DNA of 64,000 nt from Orientallactaga sibirica (lineage: Eukaryota > Chordata > Mammalia > Rodentia > Dipodidae), in assembly GCA_036365145.1 (NCBI GenBank), contig JAEOAD010001942.1, forward strand, positions 1,550,001 to 1,614,000, given 5' to 3'. Under the pieces are notes generated by a model, which had not been told where the DNA came from, made no database searches, and saw only the letters and a list, made by a program, of their open reading frames with translations. A program made the translations under genes and the position numbers. Below, piece after piece: positions 1-12,591 of the stretch (position 1 is the first letter of the stretch; every line of letters begins with the position of its first letter).

Positions 1-1485
1 TAGTGAATTTCAGGTCAGCTTGGACTAGAGTGAAACTCTACCTTAACAACAAAAAAAAAAAAAAAAAACCCTAAACCAAGAGTAAAAGAATTTCTTAAAG
101 TAGTCAAATTAGTAGGTACAGGGGATGAGATGTGGACAGTGGTAGGGAGCATCTATTATTTTGCTTATGATAATGAGATACTTTTTTATCTTTTTTTATT
201 ATTATTATTATTTGAGAGAGAGAGAATGGGCACCAGGGCCTTTAGCCACCGCAAACGAACTCCAGGTGCATGTGCCATCTAGTGCATCTGGCTTATTATG
301 TGGGCCCTGGGGAATCAAACCTGGGTTCTTTGGCTTTGCAGGCAAGTGCCTTAACCACTAAGGCATTTCTCCAGCCCAATAATTTTTTTTTTTTTTTTTG
401 AGGTAGGGTCTCATTCTAGCACAGGCTGACCTGGAACTCATTCTGTAGTCCCAGGTTGGCCTCAAACTCAAAGTGATCCTTCTACCTCTGCCTCCTTAGT
501 GCTGGGATTAAAGACATGTACAACTACGCCCAGCAGAGAGAGAGAATGAGCATGCCAGGGCCTCTAGCAACTTCAAATGAACTCTAGATACATGTGCAAC
601 TTTGTGCATCTGGATTTATGTACTGGGGAATTGAACTTAGGTTGTTAGGCTTTGCAGGCAAACACCTTAACTGCTGAGTCATTTCTCGAGCCCAAGATAA
701 TTTTTTATTTAAATATTTTTATTTATTTATTAGGAGGGAGAGAGTATAGGTGTACCAGAGCCTCGTGCCACTGCAGATGAACTTGTACAGGCATTTGCAC
801 CACTTCGTGCATTTGACTTTATATGGGTACTAGGGAATTGAATCTAAGGCAGTAGGCTTTGCATGCAAGTGCTTTAACCACTGACCCATCTTCCCAGCAT
901 GACAAGATTTTTGTTGCTGTTGTTTATTTATTTATTTTTGGTTTTTCAAGGTAGAGTCACACTCTCACCCAGGCTGACCTGGAATTCACTCTGTAGTCAC
1001 AGGGTGCCCTCAAACTCAAAGTGATCCTCCTACCACTGACTTCTGAATGCTGGGATTAAAGGCATGTGTCACCACGCCTGGCCTATTTTTTCAAAATATT
1101 TTAGTTAGTTATGAGAGAGAGAAAGAGAGAGATCAAGAGAGAAAGGGGGGTGCTAGGGTCTCTAGCCACTGCAAACAAACTCTAGACACATGTGCCACGT
1201 AGTGCATCTGGCTTTACATGGGCACTGAGTAATCGAACCTTGGTCCTCAGCCTCCACAGGCCTCAACCTCTGAGTCATCTTTCCAGCCCAGTTATTTAGT
1301 TATTTGCAAGCAAAGAGAGAAAGGGGCAGAAAGAATGGGCACACCAGGGCCTCTTGCCACTTCAGATGAACTCCAGATGCATGCACTACTTGGTACATCT
1401 GGTTTACATGGATACTGGGCAGTCGAATCCAGGCTATTGGGCTTTGCATGCAAGTCCCTTTAACAGATGAGCCATCCCTACAGCC
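1..1485. repeat. SINE block: eight B1/DIP copies end to end
   Basis: B1 3' end 1-68 (plus, cut by the window edge), DIP 190-377, B1 381-534, DIP 535-693, DIP 704-897, B1 908-1081, DIP 1098-1290, DIP 1291-1485 (all minus). All but the first lie in one orientation, so poly(T) and ttattt stretches precede each. Nothing else is visible. Confidence 0.85.
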
Positions 1486-1721
1486 CATGCTATAATTTTT
1501 ACCCTAGTTTTTATGATACCAAACTGTGAAATTAAATTATTGTATTAGAATTTCAGAAATATAAATTGTCTTAGAATATAAATTAGAATACTGTTACTTT
1601 GAACATGTAATATTGTAAATATTGGTTAAAACAAAGCTAGTTTTTACAAATGAGTGTTCACTTAAAGTAACCCTCAAGTATACTAGCAGTATGAATGTGG
1701 CCAAATTTAAGAATGTAGTGT

Positions 1722-2080
1722 GGGGCTGGAGAGATGGCTTAGCATTAAGGCACTTGCCTGAAAAGCCAAAGGACTCAGGTTCAATCCCCCAGGACCCACA
1801 TATGCCAGATGCACAAGGTGACGCATGCATTTGGAGTTCGTTTACAGTAACTGGAAGCCCTGGCACACCCATATTCTTCCCACCCCCTTTCTTTCTCTGC
1901 CAAGTAAATAAAAATAAAATACTAAGCCAGGTGTGATGGTGCACGCCTTTAATCCCAGCAGTTGGGAGGCAGAGGTAGGAGGATCGCCATGAATTCAAGG
2001 TCACCCTGAGACTACATAGTGAATTCCAGGTCAGCCTGGGCTAGAGTGAGACCCTACCTCAAAAAACCAAAATTAAATAA
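1722..2080 (+). repeat. DIP + B1 SINE pair
   Basis: A DIP-type SINE (1722-1925, ending in taaataaaaataaaat) runs straight into a B1 (1926-2080) with a short A-rich tail. The long open frames crossing it on both strands are SINE-derived. Confidence 0.85.
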
Positions 2081-3535
2081 ATAAAATAAAATGTTAAATA
2101 AAAAATAATGTACTGTGTGAAGCTCAGCAGTCACCTCAGAGTAACCTTTTCCTAGGACCTAAAAGCTTGGCATTCCTGGGACTGGTCTGTAATAAAAGCC
2201 AGGACCAAATTCCAGGCCCCTGCATTCTTGTCCAGTGCTTTTGTTACTTTACACCGCAGTTGACAAATTTTGATTTATGGTATGAGCATTAAAATAGCTT
2301 CGTCATATTCTTTCTGAGGACAAAGACTGCAAAATGTGGTTTGAAAATAACTTTTGGAGACCTTATTTTAAGGCCTGGCCTGTCACTGACTTATAGCATG
2401 ATTGTGAATAGATGGGTTTTCTATTCTATCTGGCTTCAAGTAAATATACACTTAAAGAGGGTTGACTAACACTAGTCCTCTGCTAAAAAGTTTGGGAGGA
2501 ATTATTCTAGCAATTTCATTGGATGATATCCATGACTTTTCCCTATTGCATTTGACTGTTTACCAGCAAAGGTGGAACCTAAGAGGGTATGGATACAGGC
2601 TGTACTTTAACTATTTAAGTTGTAGTTTATTTCTGTGTTAGTCGATATTGAAACTATAAGCTATAAGAGTTGAGACGGTGGCATATGTCTTTAATCCCAG
2701 CACTTGGGAGGCAGAGGTAGGAGAAAAGAAAAGTTGGGACTAGAACTCACTAGTAGAATACTTGCCTACTCTTCATGAGCCCTGGTTTTGAGGTCCAGCA
2801 CTGAAAGGAAAGAAGCTGTTGTTTTGTTAATGCTTTAATGTTTAAGTAAGTTATTATTCTATTTTCCCTGGTTATATATTTCTAGTAGTCTGGCCAAGGG
2901 AAACTTGCTGGTTTTGATAATTTTGATTTATTATTATTGAATTGAGTAGTCAGTCCCACAGCTCCATATTCAGACTAAATGCTTGTCACCTACATAATTG
3001 ATAATCTGCAGATGAAAGAAGATGGTATGCACCTCTGAAGCTTAGAAGCACCCTTACAAAAGTCTGGAAATTCTTTTGGTACCTAGGATTGTGTCTATAA
3101 ACAATAAATACATTCTGGTTTACTAGTTAGCACTATGTTCTTCATTTACAAATGATCCACAACTTTTTCATGTCCTTTTAAATATATCCATGGATTAAAC
3201 ACCCTTAATATGTAACAAAATGATCAGTCCATTCAGAAATAATGACTATTCCAGATGCTATTCTAGGACCTGGAGATAAACCAAGAACATACCTAGGGCT
3301 ATGTCCTTGTTCTCTCAGGCAGCTCACATTCTGTCTAGGAGAGTCAGACACCAAATAAACAAATATTTAATATAGCACCAGTTAGTAGAAAGGACTAAGA
3401 AGAAAAAGAAGTAGGCTAAACAGATAGAAGAGAATGGCAAGGAATTATCTTACAAGGTGACACTTGAATGAAGTGAGACCAATGATGAATATTCACATAA
3501 ATGGTAGTCTCTAGATTATTTTCTCTTGAAAAAAA
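2081..3535 (+). other. Mostly unique intronic sequence
   Basis: Contains a B1 5' fragment (2668-2727), an ID-like tRNA-derived scrap (about 2735-2812) and, at about 3240-3365, a segment (gacctggagataaaccaag, cagctcacattctgtc) resembling an ancient L2/MIR-era repeat. No coding signal. Confidence 0.5.
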
Positions 3536-3673
3536 ATTTTTTTTCGGTTTTTGTTTTTTCAAGGTAGGGTTTCACTCTAATCTAGGCTGACCTGAAATTC
3601 ACTGTGTAGTCTCAGGGTGGCATCTGTCTCCCGAGTGCTGAGATTAAAGGTGTGTGCCATCACACCTGGCTTG

Positions 3674-3709
<36 letters not shown>

Positions 3710-4484
3710 GTTTTTCGAGGTAGGGTCTCATTCTAGCCCAGGCTGGCCTGGAATTCACTATGTAGTCTCAGGGTATCTTGAACTCACTGCAATCCTCCTA
3801 CCTCTGCCTCCTGAGTGCTGGGATTAAAGGCATGTACCACCACGCCCAGCTGGCTTGAAATATTTTTTAAAATTTAATTAAATTTATTAATTAGAGACAA
3901 TGGACACACCAGGGCCTCTAGCCACTGCAGACAAACTCCAGACACACACGCCACCATGTGCAACTGGCTTATGTGGGTTCTGGGGAGTCAAACCTGGGTC
4001 TTTAGGCTTCACAGGAAAGCACCTTAACCACTGAAATATTTTTTTTAAGACATGATTTTATTTTATTTTATTTTTTGGAGAGAGAGACAGAGAGGGAGAG
4101 GAAGACAGAGAATGGGCGCCTCTCAGCTGCTGCAAACGAACTCCAGATTCGTGCACCCCATTGTGGGCAAGTGTGGCATTGCGCCCTTGTGTTACTTTGC
4201 ATCTGGCTAAACGTGGGACCTGGAGATTGGAACCGGTGTTCTTAGGCTTGGCAGTCAGGCGCCTTAACCACTAAGCCATCTTTCCAGCCCTCCACTGAAA
4301 TATTTAAGCACTTAATTTTTTTTTTTTTTTTTTTTTGGTTTTTCGAGGTAGGGTCTCACTCTAGCCCAGGCTGGCCTGGAATTCACTATGTAGTCTCAGG
4401 GTGGCCTTGAACTCAGGGGCAATCCTCCTACCTCTGCCTCCCAAGTGCTGGGAATAAAAGCGTGCACCACCACACCCAGCTCTT
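3536..4484 (-). repeat. Nested minus-strand SINE cluster with clear TSDs
   Basis: B1 3536-3671; a second B1 3677-3850 inserted beside it, flanked by tggcttgaa on both sides; a DIP 3868-4034 cut near its end by a long-form DIP 4048-4290, which is flanked by ccactgaaatattt; then B1 4317-4484. The long-form DIP carries the extra segment gtgggcaagtgtggcattgc. Confidence 0.85.
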
Positions 4485-4530
4485 AAATATTTTTTAAACC
4501 TAATGTATTAACAGTTGGAAGACACCTTTT

Positions 4531-4875
4531 AGGTTGGAGAGATGGCTCAGCTGTTAAAGACACTTGCTTACAAAGCCTGACAGCCTGGGTTCAATTTCCC
4601 AGTATCCAAATGCACAAAGTGGCACATGCATCAGGAGTTTGTTTATAGTGGCAAGGAGTCCTGGTATGCCCATTCTCGAGTCATTTTGTCTTTCTTTGTC
4701 AGATAAATAAATAAGAGCCAGGCGTGGTGGTGCACACCTTTAATCCCAGCACTCGGGAGGCAGAGGTAGGAGGATCGCTGTGGGTTTAAGGCCACCCTGA
4801 GACTACTTAGAGAATTCCAGGTTAGCCTCTGCTAGAGTGAAACCCTACCTTGAAAAACGAAAAAAAAAAAAAAAC
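4531..4875 (+). repeat. DIP + B1 SINE pair
   Basis: DIP 4531-4715 (ends cagataaataaataag) followed without a gap by B1 4716-4875 with a poly(A) tail. The 285 bases after it (4876-5162) are unique. Confidence 0.85.
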
Positions 4876-5162
4876 CTTCTTAGAAAGATGGTATTTATAT
4901 GGTTTCCTGCATAAGGAAATAATGCCATAGAGCACCCTTGATTTTTCCAGTACTGCTGCAGGTTTATACTGATTGCCAGCGTTTGGCTTGTGTTCCTTGG
5001 GGCCAGTGGCTTACATCTGTCAAATGGCTGGTTTGGTGGAGAACAATCCCTGGCAAGACAACTGAAAAGAGTGACATTGAAATCTTGTTCTTGGCAGTGT
5101 GAACTGACCAACTAAGTTAAAGTTAAGTTAAAGACACCTTCTTTTAAGCTCTGTAGTTAGGT

Positions 5163-5956
5163 TTTTGTTTTGTTTTGTTTTGGTTTGGTTTGGTTTGTTT
5201 ATTGAGGTAGGGTCTTGTTCTAGCCCAGGCTGGAATTCATTGTGTAGTCTCAGGGTGGCCTCAAACTCCTGGCAATCCTCTTGCCTTGGCCTCCCAAGTG
5301 TTGGGATTAAAATCAGGAGCCACCACGCCTATAGTTGTTTTTGATTGATTTGTTTAGTTTTAAAGTATATTTAAAGTTGAAAATGTCTGTTAGAAACAGA
5401 AATCTTCTCACGGTTGCTTGTTATTATTTAGCCCAAATCATATTAATCCAGTCTTTTGTGTAAAGGATTACAAAAGGACAATTTCCAACAATTTGAATTG
5501 TGGTTCTTTTCTACTCCCCTCCCCAAGGCAAAGATAAAAGCTTTTATTGGGAAAAGTACAAGCTGCCAAGGCTGACTCAAAAGAGAAGAGCACAGACCCT
5601 TTTCTACTTTTTGTTTTATTTTTTGTTTGTGTGTGTGTGTATGTATGTTTTCTTTTTTTTCGAGGTAGGGTCTCGCTCTAGCCCAGGCTGACCTGGAATT
5701 CACTATGTAGTCTCAGAGTGGCCTCAAAGTCACAGGACTGAATCAAAAGCAGAAAAAGCTGAGTACCTAGAATCTCTGTTTCTAGAGTGCTGGGATTAAA
5801 GGTGTGCACTACCACACCACCTGTTGTTGTTTTTATGAGGAGAAGAGACAGAGACTGTCTCACAGTCTAACCCTGACTGCCCTCAAACTCATGATGGTCT
5901 CCTACTTCATGTTTTTGACTGCTAGGATTATAGGTATAAGCTACTACTCTCAGCTT
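5163..5956 (-). repeat. B1 copies, minus
   Basis: B1 5163-5334 has a (gtttt)n/(ggttt)n head. B1 5650-5822 carries about 30 foreign bases in its middle. An older, diverged B1-like stretch follows at 5823-5956. 5335-5649 is unique. Confidence 0.75.
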
Positions 5957-6090
5957 CTCTTTTATAAAGTTCTATTAGAACTGTTTGCATAAATAGCAAT
6001 GCATAGATTCTGGCCAATTCTTTCTTCAACTTGTCAAGTTTTCTTTCCATGTCTTTCCAATGTACTTCACAGTGAGACAAATAGAACTGT

Positions 6091-6918
6091 GTTCGTTACT
6101 TTTCTCATTACTGTGACAAAATACCTGACAAAAGCAATGAATGGAAGAGGATAAAGATGGCTGATTCTGGGTCAGAGTTTAAGAGATTAACCCATCATGG
6201 TAAGAAAGGCATGGTGGCAGGAATGTGAGGCAGATGGTCACTTTAATCTGCAGCCAGGAAGCAGATGGATGCTGGTGAGTCGGGAGGCAGAGGACAGATG
6301 CTGGTGAGTCGGGAGGCAGAGAGGACAGATGCTGGTGAGTCGGGAGGCAGAGAGGACGGATGCTGGTACAGTCAGGAGGCAGAGAGGACAGATGCTGGTG
6401 AGTCGGGAGGCAGAGAGGACGGATGCTGGTACAGTCAGGAGGCAGAGAGGACAGATGCTGGTGAGTCGGGAGGCAGAGAGGACGGATGCTGGTACAGTCA
6501 GGAGGCAGAGAGGACAGATGCTGGTGAGTTGGGAGGCAGAGAGGACGGATGCTGGTACTCAGCTTTTTCTCCTTTTGATTCAGTCCTGGATTGCAGCCCA
6601 CAGGCTAGCTTGGTGGGTACAAGCCTTTAATCCCTGCACTTGGGAAGCTGAGGTAGTAGTATTGTTATGAGTTCGAGGCCAACCTGAGTGTGTTCCAAGT
6701 CAGCCTGGTCGAGAGTGAGAACCTTCCTCCAAAAATAACTACCACTAATAATGATAATAATAATAATAACAATAACAATGGTATAGTCTACATTCATGGT
6801 CGATCTTCCCTGCTGAGGTCAACCTTTCCTGAAACATCCTCAGAGACATACCCAGTGGTGTGTTTCCATGGTGATTCTAAATTCCATCAAACTGACAGTG
6901 CAGATTAACCACCACAAG
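6091..6918 (+). mobile_element. URR1-like non-autonomous hAT DNA transposon
   Basis: The left part reads ttacttttctcattactgtg and acaaaatacctgacaaaagc. The right part reads agacatacccagtggtgtg and ends gattaaccaccac. Both match my recollection of the rodent URR1 consensus. The middle has been replaced by a minisatellite (6272-6551) and a B1 (about 6602-6775) has inserted into the right half. Confidence 0.7.
6272..6551 (+). repeat. 31/32-bp minisatellite with 63-bp higher-order unit
   Basis: Nine tandem units start ctggtgagt or ctggtacagt. Spacings are 29, 31, 31, 32, 31, 32, 31, 32 and 31. From 6332 on, the two unit types (agtcgggagg and acagtcagg) alternate as a 63-base dimer. Because 63 is divisible by three, periodic open frames appear on both strands (for example DGCWYSQEAERT). 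These are not genes. Confidence 0.95.
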
Positions 6919-8876
6919 AACTAATTTTAAATTTTAAGGTACACATTATATGTGGCATCTTTATGAATAATCCACTATGCAATTCACAAAGAAGCAAGTC
7001 CTCTTTTTCTCACAGTTGCGACATGCTGTTTTTCTGCTTTGTCTCTAATCTAGATGCGTAACTCTCATTTAATATTTATTTTCAGTTTTTGTGAACGCTT
7101 TGATTCTGCCACCACCCAGGCTTTCTGGCACCACAAGTAGAAAACCATTATTTTCTTGATAGGCTTCTGCAATGGAAAAGCTTAGTTAGTGTGTCTGGGT
7201 TTTATGGATTTGTCTTGCTCTTAACATTTTGTCTGTCTTTATTCTTTTCATTGTTCAAAGAATAAAATATCTATTCCTTGCTGATTTTTCCATTTAATAA
7301 CTTTAAAGTCACTGGAAAAAGCACTTATGATTTAAAGTGCTGGGAAGCTTTGGTCAATATTGCTTGAATATTATGCAGCTCCTGTTTGGCTGGAAGCATT
7401 AATGGCTGGTTTAAAACTGACCTTTGGCCGGGCGTGGTGGCGCACACCTTTAATCCCAGCACTTGGGAGGCAGAGGTAGGAGAATCGCCAAGAGTTCGAG
7501 GCCACCCTGAGACTACATAGTTAATTCCAGGTCAGCCTGGACCAGAGTGAGACCCTACTTTGCAAAAAAAAAAACAAACAAACAAACAAAAAAACTGACC
7601 TTTGTTCTTAGGCAAGGGTTTTGTTTAGGGTAATTCTGATTTTTTTTTTTTTTTATGAGAGAGGGAGAGAGAATGGGTACTGTAGGACCTCCAGCCACTG
7701 CAAATGAATTCTAGACGCATGTGCTACCATGTGCATCTGGCTTACATGGGTTCTGGGGATTTGAACCTGGGACCTTAGACTTTGCAGGCAAGTGCCTTAA
7801 CCACTAAGCCTTATCTTCAGCCCATGATTTATTTTTTGTAATGATTACTACTCTTGTGCAAAATATATACTAAACTACTTATATTTCATGTTAGTAAAAA
7901 AAATGTTGTTTATTCATAAAGTAAGCCAGTCAGAACATTAAAACAAAAATACTAGTAATGAGTTTTGATTCTCCTCAGTGTCTACCACCATCATCTCCAT
8001 AGAGATAGTTGTATGGCTACCAGTAACAGCACTCATATTCTTTCTGTGACTACCCTGGCATGTTCCCTGAGTGCTGGTGGATGTGATAGAAATAACTCAT
8101 CCAGTACTAAGCCCTGGGCCTTCTCTTCTTGTCATCTTGATGAATCTGGGTCTGCCTGATACTTGCCACCTTCCTGCATCTGAGTCCTAGGGCCTGTGCT
8201 GAGTTGGGCCTAGGCACCTGGCATGCTTATAGTCCCCTCCCCACCCCTGACCTATCCTGTCTTATATAGGGTTTTTTTGAGGTAGGGTTTCACTCCAGTC
8301 CAGGCTGACCTGGAATTCACTATGTAGTCTCAGGGTGGCCTCATACTTCTGGTGATCCTCATATCTCTGCCTCCCAAATACTGGGATTAAAGGTGTGCGC
8401 CACCACGCCTAGCTCTTATATGCAATTTTGACAGAGCAATTTCTAAATGCAAAAATAGAGCTGGGCATTTTAAAAAATAAATAATAATTTTTTTTAATTC
8501 AAGATTTCTTTGATTCTATGGCCAAGAGAACTAGTATTGACTCTTGAGTAGTAGCAGAAAAAGAAAAGAAAGCCTGCATTGTGGCTTGGGGGTGTAGCTT
8601 TTGTTTACAGCCTTTGCCTAACATACAAGGTCATGGGTTTCATACCCAAAATACATACACACAAAGATGAGGAAGCTTACCTTGCTTGCTCACCTTAATC
8701 CTCCAGTTAAACTTTTACAGTATACTTTTGCACCAGGAACAAAGGTAAAAGCTAGAGTCTTAACTGGGTAATGTGCAGGGTGTGAAGTCCCTCAAAAAGC
8801 TTTGTTGTCTTCAAATTGCCATCTCAGTATTCAACTGTGAACTCATGTCTCCCTCAGTAGGCCAACTTGTGTTCAT
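6919..8876. other. Intronic stretch with scattered SINEs
   Basis: Unique 6919-7426; B1 7427-7593 (plus, flanked by aaaactgacctttg); DIP 7640-7823 (minus); unique 7824-8263; B1 8264-8413 (minus); ID-like element 8579-8660 (plus, gcttgggggtgtagctt). I see no exon. Confidence 0.7.
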
Positions 8877-9700
8877 TGAAAGTATTAAAACTGGGCGTGA
8901 TGGTGCACGCCTTTAATCCCAGTGCTCAGGAGGCAGAGGTCGGAGGATCGCCATGAGTTCGAGGCCACCCTGAGAATACAGAGTGAATTCCAGATCAGCC
9001 TGGGCTAGAGTGAGACCCTACCTCAAAAAACTAAAAAAAAAAAAAAAAAAAAAAACATTAAGAGCTGGGATGGAGAGATGGCTTATCAGTTAAGGCGCTT
9101 ATCTGCAAAGCCAAAGGACCCAGGTTCAATTCCCCAGGACCCACATAAGCCAGATGTACAAGGTGGTGCATGTATCTGGAGTTAGTTTGCAGTGGCCCTG
9201 CACTGCCTATTCTCTCTCTCCCCTTCTCTCCCTCTCTCTGCCTCTTTCTCTCTCTGTCTCTCTCTAATAAATAAAAATTTTAAAAAGTATTAAGGGGGCT
9301 GGGCGTGGTGGCGCACTCCTTTGATCCTAGCACTTGGCAGGCAAAGGTAGGAGGATTACTGAGAGTTTGAAGCTACCCTGAGACTACATAGTTAATTCCA
9401 TGTCAGCCTGAGCCAAAGTGAGACCCTACCTCAAAAAAACAAACAAAAAAAAGTATTAAGGGCTGGGGAGATGGCTTAGTCAGTAAAAGTGATCGTTGTA
9501 CATTGTACAGGCGTGAGGACCTGAGTTTGGATCTCCAGCGCCCACGTCAGTGCCAGGCATGGTGGTATGTGCCTGTAATCCCAGTGTTCAGGAGATGAAG
9601 ATGTGATCTCACAGGCAAGCTGGCTAAATAGTCATGCTGAATCAGTGAGCTTTGGTTCAAGTGAGAGCTCTTGAGTATGTGAAAATTAGTTTCAGTGGTA
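8877..9700 (+). repeat. Four SINEs stacked at a repeated target site
   Basis: B1 8889-9055, DIP 9064-9283, B1 9297-9450 and a B4/RSINE1-type composite SINE from 9461 to about 9700 are all plus. They are separated by variants of agtattaag (near 8880, 9052, 9288 and 9451). Confidence 0.85.
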
Positions 9701-10206
9701 TTTTACAGTAGTTACCGAGCAGTAATCTGGTGTCAAATAAAGTGAACTTACTTGTCATCACCATCACTCTCTGTGCTCCTGCTGCTTCTGACACTGGTTA
9801 GACTTGTCAGCAAAGAGGCTACAGAATGAGGCTCTGGGCCATCTCCTGCCTCTCCCAGGAACTTGGCTCTTGGCATTCCTTTTATACTCATGGCTGGAGT
9901 TGCACTTTCTGGAGGCTTTGTGAACATGAACATGGACCTTCCTGTCAGAAAGATTAGAGGCCCCAAAGTACTATGCTGGAACTTTAATTTGAAAAGTATC
10001 AGTAATAATGGCATTTATGAAAATGAGTTCAATCTGCTTTGCCTGGATTAAATCATTCGATTTAATGATGAGTTTAGAAAATGTTTTTCATCAAATTCTA
10101 ATTCATTGTTTTTGTTTATTTTTTACTGGTATCTTCAGAGAAACACTTGCCTTCATTAACACATGAAGGAATAAAGAAATGTTAACTATTGGATTTACTT
10201 AAGTAA
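9701..10206. other. Unique segment with exon-like minus-strand signal
   Basis: No repeat is visible. On the minus strand 9752-9941 is open in one frame and is bounded by a tctttctgacag-type acceptor and a gtaagttc donor. I do not recognise the peptide (for example SLTSVRSSRSTESDGDD) and there is no supporting neighbour. It may be chance. Confidence 0.25.
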
Positions 10207-10390
10207 GAGCCAGGTGTGGTGGTGCACACCTTTAATACTAGCCCTCTGGAGGCAGAGATAGGATGATCACAGTGAGTTCCAGGTCAGCTTGGGCTACAGC
10301 AAGACCCTACCTCAAAAAGAAAAAGAAAAAATTTTAAATTAAACAGAAGAAAGAAGTTGTTAATATATTTGAAGATCAATTTAGAATTCT

Positions 10391-10432
<42 letters not shown>

Positions 10433-12081
10433 AGGTAGAGTCTCATTCTAGCCCAGGCTTATCTAAAATTCACTATGTAATCTCAGGGTAGCCTCAAACT
10501 CATAGAGGAAGTCCTTCCCACCTCTGCCTCTCAAGTACTGGGATTAAAGGTATGTGCCACCACACATACCTGTAGAATTTTTCCTTTTAAAATGCATTTC
10601 TGGGCTGAAGAGATAGCTTAGTGGTTAAGGTGCTTGCCTGTGAAGCCTAAGGACCTTGGTTTGAGGCTCAATTCCCCAGTACCCATATAAGCCAGATGCA
10701 CAAAGTGGCACATGCATTTGGAGTTCATTTGCAGGGGCTGGAGGCCCTGGTACGCCCATTCTCTCTTGGTCTGTCGCTCTCAAATAAATAAATAAAACAA
10801 AAGAAGGAAAAAAATTAAAAATAAAAACAGCTTGAGATGGCTTAAAGGTTAAGGCACTTACCTTTGAAGTCTAAGGACCCAGGTTCAGTTCCCCAGTACC
10901 CACATAAGCCAGATGCACAAAAGTAAAAACAAAGAAAAAAGAGAAAATATAAGTTTAAAGTAAAAAAAGAATAATGCACTTCTTTTGATCTTGTGTTTGA
11001 AAGCTCTTTGTATATTTGTAGTAGAAATACCAGAATGTAACATTAGGGGCTGAGAGATGGGTCAGTGTGATGTGCAAGGGTGACAATCTGAGTTTGGATC
11101 CCCAGAGCCACATAAAGCCAGACACAGTAGTGAGTATCTATAATCCTTGCCTTCCTATGGCAAGATGGGAGGTGGATAGAGGAGACTCTAGAAGCTGGTG
11201 GGTTAGCCAGCCTGACATGTATAGCAATACATGAGAGACCCTAACTTAAATAAGGTGGAAGGTAAGGTCTGACACTCTGACCTCCATGTGTGTCATGGCA
11301 TGTGTGTGCCCAGACACTCACACATCATATGCTTGCACGTGCACAAAGCTGGGTGTGGTAGCACACACCTTTAATCCCAGTAGCAGAGGTAAGAGGATCG
11401 CTGTGGGTTCAAAGCCACCCTGAGACTACACAGTGAATTCTAAGTCAGCCTGGGCTAGAGTGAGACCCTATGTTGGAAAAGTGTAAAATTAATTATATTC
11501 TTTCTGATTGTTAGGACCTTTCCTAGATGTTGAAGAAAAAGCCTCATCATAGTATTGTTTTAATCAAAACATTTTTTTTTTACAGTTAACAGTGAAATCA
11601 TCTTTTATTGGGATTATTTCTTTATTGGGAGTTTTTTTTATTACTCTTTCAATTTTCTTTAAATATTTATTTATTTGTTTGTTTATTTGAGAGAGAGAGT
11701 GAGAGAGAGAATGGGCACGCCAGGGCTCCAGCCACTGCAAATGAACTCCAGTTGCATGCACCCCCTTGTGCATTTGGCTTATGTGGGACCTGGAGAGTCA
11801 AACCAGGATCCTTTGGCTTTACAGGCAAACGCCTTAACCACTAATCCATCTCTCCAGCCCAAAACATTTTTTGATATATATTTATTTGCAAACAGGGAGA
11901 GACAGAGAAAAGAGAGACAGAATGGGCATGCCAGGGCATCTAGCCACTCAAACTCCAGGTGCATGTACCACTTTCTGCATCTGGTTTTACGTGGGATCTG
12001 AAGAATTGAACTCTGGTTGTTAGGTTTTGCAGGCAAGCACCTTAACTGCTGTGAGCCATCTCTCCATCTCCAGCCCCTCCG

Positions 12082-12113
<32 letters not shown>

Positions 12114-12135
12114 GAGGTAGGCTTTCCTTCTAGTT
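10207..12135. repeat. SINE block before exon 3
   Basis: B1 10207-10334 (plus); B1 10391-10570 (minus, 41-base T run); DIP 10601-10800 (plus); partial DIP 10828-10922 (plus); B4/RSINE1-type composite 11045-11344 (plus); B1 11345-11480 (plus); DIP 11662-11859 and 11869-12077 (minus); B1 3' scrap 12089-12135 (minus). The last lies only about 100 bases before RNF103 exon 3. Confidence 0.8.
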
Positions 12136-12233
12136 ATTCTTTTCAAAGAAACTGAATTGATACTTAGATATAAATGATTGGTTTGACTACATTTTAGGTA
12201 AAGTTTAATTTTTTTTTCTTTTTTGGGAATTAG

Positions 12234-12349
12234 GTTATAGCAAATGACAGAAGTCCTTTGGTGGGTAAAATTCACTGGGAGAAAATGGTCAAAAAGGTGT
12301 CAAGATTTGGGATTCGTACAGGCACTTTCAACTGTTCCAGTGATCCCAG
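12234..12349 (+). CDS. RNF103: RNF103 coding exon 3
   Basis: This 116-base internal exon of the ER-resident RING E3 ubiquitin ligase RNF103 (KF1) encodes 38 whole codons starting VIANDRSPLVGK and ending NCSSDP. It closes with the first two bases of an Arg codon. It is preceded by a pyrimidine stretch and tag acceptor (12231-12233) and followed by a gtaagt donor at 12350. The split Arg codon is completed by the first base of the 18861 exon, so the reading frames agree. By recalled human numbering it covers about residues 123-160, between the N-terminal membrane anchor and the central membrane segments. I saw no frame damage. Exons 1 and 2 are not in the window. Confidence 0.95.
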
Positions 12350-12591
12350 GTAAGTGGATTAGGCAATTCTTAGAATATGAGCTATGACCAGAATCTTTCT
12401 TGCTTAATAAAGACAATACTATTAGAAGCTTTCTTCAGCTGAAAGCTAATGTTTAGTGCACTGTTACCCTGATATTTTTAGTTCTTTCATAAATTGGCAT
12501 CTTTTGACCTTTTGAGATCTCTCTCTCACACACATACATACTTTCTCTCTTGTGTTCTTTCTTTTGAGGTTGTCAGTTAAGAGTATCTTTT

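Larger units (their letters stand above)
1..12233 (+). other. RNF103: RNF103 intron 2 (3' part)
   Basis: Everything upstream of exon 3 is inferred to be intron 2, because the exon 3 frame enters from an upstream exon and I could not find the preceding coding segment (the residues before VIAND) anywhere in it. It is mainly SINEs, a URR1-like DNA transposon and short unique stretches, itemised separately. Confidence 0.75.

Noticed and set aside
6179..6670. Repetitive open frames of 113-140 codons on both strands
   Set aside because: They are produced by the 63-base minisatellite, whose period is a multiple of three. Frames on both strands and in two plus phases cannot all be genes.
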